In this document: one piece after another, positions 6,916-9,877 of the stretch | Position numbering within the stretch: position 1 is the stretch's first letter | Layout: each line of letters opens with the position of its first letter | NCBI GenBank assembly: GCA_964435475.1 | Contig: CAYSZB010000075.1 | Coordinates: 1 to 9,877, forward strand | DNA length: 9,877 nt | Direction of reading: 5' to 3' | From: CAYSZB01 sp964435475 | GTDB taxonomy: Bacteria; Chloroflexota; Anaerolineae; Anaerolineales; Anaerolineaceae | Translations under genes and position numbers: made by a program | Notes under the pieces: generated by a model | Databases searched by the model: none | Told to the model about the DNA's origin: nothing | Seen by the model: only the letters and a program-made list of their open reading frames with translations

Positions 6916-7815
6916 GTGCATTTGCTGGGTAACAGGCGAGGGTTCTACTTCATCAGGCTGGCGCTAAAAGAGGCTTTCTCAAACCGTGTCCTCCTCAAAC
7001 CTGCCTTGACCCTCCTGTTTGGCGCGCTTCTCCTACTGCTCATCTTCCTTGTTCCCCTCAACATGGTCATCTTTTTCCTGGACCGCGACCCGCTGGCGCT
7101 TGCCCTGATCGGCTTTCTCTGTGCTGTGCTGCTCTATGTGATGTTTGTTTGGGCGGATGTCAGCTGCCTGGCCAGCGCAGCCATCTTTGACGACCTGCAG
7201 ACCCAGACCCCGCCTGACCTGACCTCCGCCCGACTGGCACGAAAAAGCGGCTGGCGCGAGGTGCTGCGGTTTGACCTGGCTTATCCCTCATTATCCCTGC
7301 GTTCCCGGTCGGGCAGCAAACCGCGTAAAGTACTCTCAGGGGTGGAAGGCAGCGCCGACCCCAAAGCCTGGCTTAAGGGGCTCTACCTGGTCAAGCCGCT
7401 GATCGCGCTGGAACGCCTAAAATTAAAGGACGTCCCGGCACGCATCCACGACATGGTCTCGCGCAACCTGTTACGCTTTGATCCCGCACTGGTGCGAGTG
7501 CGGCGTATCACATTTTGGCTCAGCCTGCTGTTCATCATCCTGGGCATTGCCGCCGGCACGCTGGTGGCGATCCTGCTCACCCCGGAGGGCATCAAACCAG
7601 TCACACAGATCATGCTGGCAGGCAGCCTGGGCCTGGTGGCGGGCGGGCTGGTTACCCTGCCGGGTGCGGCGCTGAATGCCTATGCCCGCATGATCTACCA
7701 CACGGCGATCTACCGCTGGGTGATCAACGTTGACCAGGCTGGGGCTTCCCAAACCGCAGCCCAGATCCCGGATATTCTCGCCCAGACCCTCAACCGGCAA
7801 TTCCAGGGACAATAA
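6916..7815 (+). CDS. Unrecognised integral membrane protein, four predicted helices
   Basis: A 299-residue protein that I cannot place with confidence; it is loosely reminiscent of DUF6159-like membrane proteins, but that is only an impression. Hydrophobic segments lie at about residues 29-55, 58-80, 199-222 and 232-255, with a soluble central part (about 90-195) between helices 2 and 3. The central part holds a low-homology-looking insert at about 124-147 with the core VLSGVEG, discussed as a finding. The end of helix 4 continues into ALNAYARMIYHTAIYRW, which looks like a conserved amphipathic region. The start is GTG at 6916 or TTG at 6922; GAGAGG at 6908-6913 lies 2 or 8 bases away, so the TTG (297 residues) is equally plausible. 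Its stop directly touches the ATG of the phosphoribosyltransferase, so the two are very likely co-translated. Confidence 0.75.
   Translation: MHLLGNRRGFYFIRLALKEAFSNRVLLKPALTLLFGALLLLLIFLVPLNMVIFFLDRDPLALALIGFLCAVLLYVMFVWADVSCLASAAIFDDLQTQTPPDLTSARLARKSGWREVLRFDLAYPSLSLRSRSGSKPRKVLSGVEGSADPKAWLKGLYLVKPLIALERLKLKDVPARIHDMVSRNLLRFDPALVRVRRITFWLSLLFIILGIAAGTLVAILLTPEGIKPVTQIMLAGSLGLVAGGLVTLPGAALNAYARMIYHTAIYRWVINVDQAGASQTAAQIPDILAQTLNRQFQGQ
7281..7360 (+). repeat. Possible degenerate dispersed-repeat insertion read in frame
   Basis: The stretch encodes a basic, low-complexity peptide (SLRSRSGSKPRKVLSGVEGS) that interrupts the soluble part of the membrane protein. It starts with a 10-base-period tandem TTATCCCT (7281-7288 and 7291-7298) and carries a 6-bp inverted repeat GGTCGG/CCGACC at 7307-7312 and 7355-7360. 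The core VLSGVEG (7330-7350) resembles the VLSxVEG peptides that I remember from short dispersed repeats in Chloroflexota and related uncultured genomes. The boundaries are approximate, and only one copy is seen in this window. Confidence 0.4.
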
Positions 7816-8313
7816 ATGGCACAGCGGCGCGAAATTCTTACCTGGCAGGACGTGGATCAGATGATCGACCGCCTGTTGGGGCAATTCAAAGAAACCTACG
7901 ACGCCATGCTGATGATCACCACCGGCGGCATCGTCCCGGGCGGCCTTCTGGCGGACGCCATGAAGCAGCAGACGTTGATGGTCGCCTCGGTGGACTTTCC
8001 CGCTGAGATGGAAGCGGTGAAAGACAACCGCCTGCTGGCCTGGCCGCTGTTCCTGCAGTTCCCACCAGAAGAGAAGCTGGCGGGGCGGCGTATCTTGATC
8101 GTGGATGATGTGTGGGGCTCGGGGCGGACGATCACCGCGGTCAAGAACCGGGTCAGCGCCGCCGGTGGCATTCCCTACACCTGCGTGCTGCATTTCAACC
8201 CCTACCGCAACCTGTTTGGCTCTTTGCGGCCTGATTATTTCGCAGAAATGACCGATGCCCACATCATTTACCCGTGGGAGATCGCCCGCGGCATGCATGG
8301 GGCATTGATATGA
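7816..8313 (+). CDS. Purine-type phosphoribosyltransferase (COG2236-like)
   Basis: A 165-residue type I phosphoribosyltransferase, which transfers phosphoribose from PRPP to a base. The PRPP-binding loop is clear at residues 93-106 (ILIVDDVWGSGRTI), with the two aspartates Asp97 and Asp98. The pyrophosphate loop is TTGGIVPGG at 35-43. A C-terminal YPWE at 152-155 is typical of the xanthine/hypoxanthine-guanine group of the COG2236 type, so salvage of a 6-oxopurine is the most likely role. A regulatory or non-purine substrate cannot be excluded, because short members of this family are often misassigned. The ATG immediately follows the TAA of the membrane protein, and GGGA 6 bases upstream lies inside that gene. 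The product is cytoplasmic, with no signal peptide. The transporter gene begins 38 bases after its stop. Confidence 0.85.
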   Translation: MAQRREILTWQDVDQMIDRLLGQFKETYDAMLMITTGGIVPGGLLADAMKQQTLMVASVDFPAEMEAVKDNRLLAWPLFLQFPPEEKLAGRRILIVDDVWGSGRTITAVKNRVSAAGGIPYTCVLHFNPYRNLFGSLRPDYFAEMTDAHIIYPWEIARGMHGALI

Positions 8314-8338
8314 ACACAGATCGACCAAATCAATCATA

Positions 8339-8344
8339 AAGGAG
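8339..8344 (+). promoter_or_regulatory. Ribosome binding site of the MFS transporter
   Basis: AAGGAG lies 7 bases before the ATG at 8352. It favours that codon over the in-frame TTG at 8349. Confidence 0.7.
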
Positions 8345-8351
8345 TTGTTTG

Positions 8352-9785
8352 ATGGAAAAAAAGATCCGCTGGTATGACTACATAACGATCAATATCTATT
8401 TCTTTGCACTGACCGCACGCAGCCAGACGCTGACACCGCTGATCCTGCCGCTTTTGGTGCAGCAGTTCATCGGTGATGAGACCAAAGGCACGGCCTACGG
8501 CAATATGCGCCTGTGGTCGCTGATGATCGCGCTCTTGGTGCAGGCGCTGTTCGGACTGCTATCGGACCGCAGCACTTCGAAACTGGGCAAACGCAGACCC
8601 TACATCATGGCTGGCGCACTGCTGGAAGTGTTGATCTACATTGCCATCGGCGTCATCGCTTCGACGCTCGAAGGCACGACCGGTTACTGGGCACTATTCG
8701 GCGCGATCATGGTATCGATGGTCTTTTCGAACATTGCGCACGGTGCCGCGCAGGGCTTGATCCCTGACCTGGTGCCCGAAGACAAACGCGGGCGCTTCTC
8801 GGGCTTCAAGGCGCTGTTTGAACTGCCCGCCCCGTTGATCTTCGTCTCGTTCGTGATCAGCAAAATGGTCTCCGCCGGCAATATCTGGGGTGCGCTGATC
8901 GTTTTGATCATCGTGGTGGTGGCGTGCATGCTGCTGACCATGCTGGTACGAGAGACACCTCAACAGCAGGCACCCTTCCCGATGGACTGGAAGGCTTACG
9001 GCGGGCTGGTTTTGATGACCGCGGTCTTCACGCTGGTCATTTTGGGGGTCGGGCAGCTGGTGAAACTGGCGATCGGATGGGCGGATACGCTGCCGCTCAC
9101 CCAGGGCTTCGTGGTGACAGCGATCGCCGGCGTTCTGGGGATGGCGGTGGCGGTGGGGATTGGCGTTTGGGCCAGCCTCAAGATCAGCCTGGGCAGGGAT
9201 GCCAGCCGCAACTCGTCGTTCGTGTGGTGGGTGATCAACCGCCTGGCTTTCCTGGTGGGTGCCACCAACCTGGCGAGTTTTGTGTTGTATTTCATCCAGG
9301 AGCGCTTCCCTGAGATGGCTGGCGCAGCGGCGGCGGGACCGACCGCCATGCTGACCATGTTCGTCGGGGTGGCGATCCTGATCGCCTCGCTGCCGGCGGG
9401 CTGGCTGACAGATAAGTTCGGCAAGAAGCCCTTGGTGGCCTTTGCCGGGCTGCTCTCGGCAGTGGGCACCATCCTGGTGGTTTTGGCGCCGGGCATGACG
9501 ATGCTGTATGTCGGCGGGCTGCTGATCGGCATTGGCATGGGCATTTTCTACTCCGCCAACTGGGCTTTGGGCACGGCGATCGTGCCGCCCGAGCAGGCGG
9601 GGCGCTACCTGGGATTGTCCAACCTGGCGGGGGCGGGTGCCGGGGCGATCGGTGCGTATATCGGCGGGCCGATCGGCGACGGTAAGGGATACATTTTGCT
9701 GATGGGCATCTTCGGGTTCCTGTTCCTGATCTCGACCTTTGCCTTGTTCGGCATCAAGGAGCCGGCGAAGGTGGTTGGCGAGTAG
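8352..9785 (+). CDS. Major facilitator superfamily transporter, GPH-like, apparently 14 membrane segments
   Basis: A 477-residue transporter. Motif-A-like sequences appear in both halves: LLSDRSTSKLGKRRPYI at 69-85 after helix 2, and WLTDKFGKKPL at 351-361. Family-like blocks LIPDLVPEDKRGRFSG (136-151) and VPPEQAGRYLGLSNLAG (411-427) occupy equivalent places in the two halves and resemble GPH (glycoside-pentoside-hexuronide) or SLC45-like sugar transporters. Hydrophobic segments are near 11-38, 54-71, 86-104, 112-132, 157-172, 179-199, 216-240, 253-276, 290-315, 332-350, 362-380, 384-402, 419-440 and 446-467. The pair at 216-276 lies in what is normally the central cytoplasmic loop. The substrate is unknown: sugars fit the family, while the neighbouring phosphoribosyltransferase would suggest a base or nucleoside. 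It is the last gene of the block, followed by a terminator. Confidence 0.88.
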   Translation: MEKKIRWYDYITINIYFFALTARSQTLTPLILPLLVQQFIGDETKGTAYGNMRLWSLMIALLVQALFGLLSDRSTSKLGKRRPYIMAGALLEVLIYIAIGVIASTLEGTTGYWALFGAIMVSMVFSNIAHGAAQGLIPDLVPEDKRGRFSGFKALFELPAPLIFVSFVISKMVSAGNIWGALIVLIIVVVACMLLTMLVRETPQQQAPFPMDWKAYGGLVLMTAVFTLVILGVGQLVKLAIGWADTLPLTQGFVVTAIAGVLGMAVAVGIGVWASLKISLGRDASRNSSFVWWVINRLAFLVGATNLASFVLYFIQERFPEMAGAAAAGPTAMLTMFVGVAILIASLPAGWLTDKFGKKPLVAFAGLLSAVGTILVVLAPGMTMLYVGGLLIGIGMGIFYSANWALGTAIVPPEQAGRYLGLSNLAGAGAGAIGAYIGGPIGDGKGYILLMGIFGFLFLISTFALFGIKEPAKVVGE

Positions 9786-9806
9786 TGTTTTCTGGTTTAT
9801 TGAGAA

Positions 9807-9839
9807 GGCAGGTGCCGGGTACGGTGCCTGCCTTTTTTT
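9807..9839 (+). terminator. Intrinsic terminator after the MFS transporter
   Basis: In RNA, GGCAGGUGCC (9807-9816) pairs with GGUGCCUGCC (9823-9832) over 10 bp including two G-U wobbles, around a 6-base loop, followed by seven T residues. It lies 22 bases past the stop codon. The remaining 38 bases to the right edge show nothing that I can support. Confidence 0.92.
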
Positions 9840-9877
9840 GGGGGGTATGGTCATCAGGCAGTAGGGTGCGTTCCGGG

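Noticed and set aside
8694..9854. A 386-codon open frame on the minus strand opposite the transporter
   Set aside because: The translation is rich in Gln, His, Arg and Asp without structure, as expected from the complement of hydrophobic codons, and it runs through the terminator.
1..9877. CRISPR array, tRNA genes, insertion sequence or prophage signs
   Set aside because: No regularly spaced repeats, cloverleaf-like sequences, transposase motifs or phage-type genes were seen on either strand.

Overview
The window is GC-rich, densely coding bacterial DNA with seven genes in three transcription blocks and no RNA genes, insertion sequences or CRISPR arrays. The best guess for the source is Chloroflexota, probably an Anaerolineae-like bacterium. 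This rests on the overall style of the proteins, a phosphoglucosamine mutase followed by a very long second hexomutase, and an in-frame VLSGVEG peptide of a kind I remember from repeat-derived inserts in such genomes. There is no 16S rRNA or other direct taxonomic marker, so this is an inference.

Block 1 (minus strand, 1-1571) is an msrP-msrQ operon. MsrP is a Tat-exported molybdopterin methionine-sulfoxide reductase catalytic subunit. MsrQ is its haem b membrane partner and is cut by the left edge of the window. Together they would repair oxidised methionines in exported proteins. A lipobox-like LAAC after the Tat motif suggests that MsrP is membrane-anchored.

Block 2 (plus strand, about 1620-6760) starts at a divergent intergenic region with an extended -10 promoter. 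It holds an endonuclease/exonuclease/phosphatase-fold hydrolase, glmM, and an 841-residue alpha-D-phosphohexomutase with extra N- and C-terminal domains. It ends in a strong intrinsic terminator. GlmM feeds UDP-GlcNAc and peptidoglycan synthesis. The second mutase probably interconverts hexose or pentose 1- and 5/6-phosphates, but its exact substrate cannot be read from the sequence.

Block 3 (plus strand, about 6885-9839) holds an unrecognised four-helix membrane protein, a purine-type phosphoribosyltransferase whose start codon abuts the previous stop, and a GPH-like major facilitator transporter with apparently 14 membrane segments. It ends in a second strong terminator. The pairing of a phosphoribosyltransferase with a transporter would fit uptake and salvage of a base or nucleoside, but this is only a contextual inference.

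No clearly new multi-gene system is visible. The points most worth a second look are the repeat-like in-frame insertion in the membrane protein, the uncharacterised extensions of the long hexomutase, the two extra helices in the transporter, and the hairpin directly in front of the poorly led glmM start.
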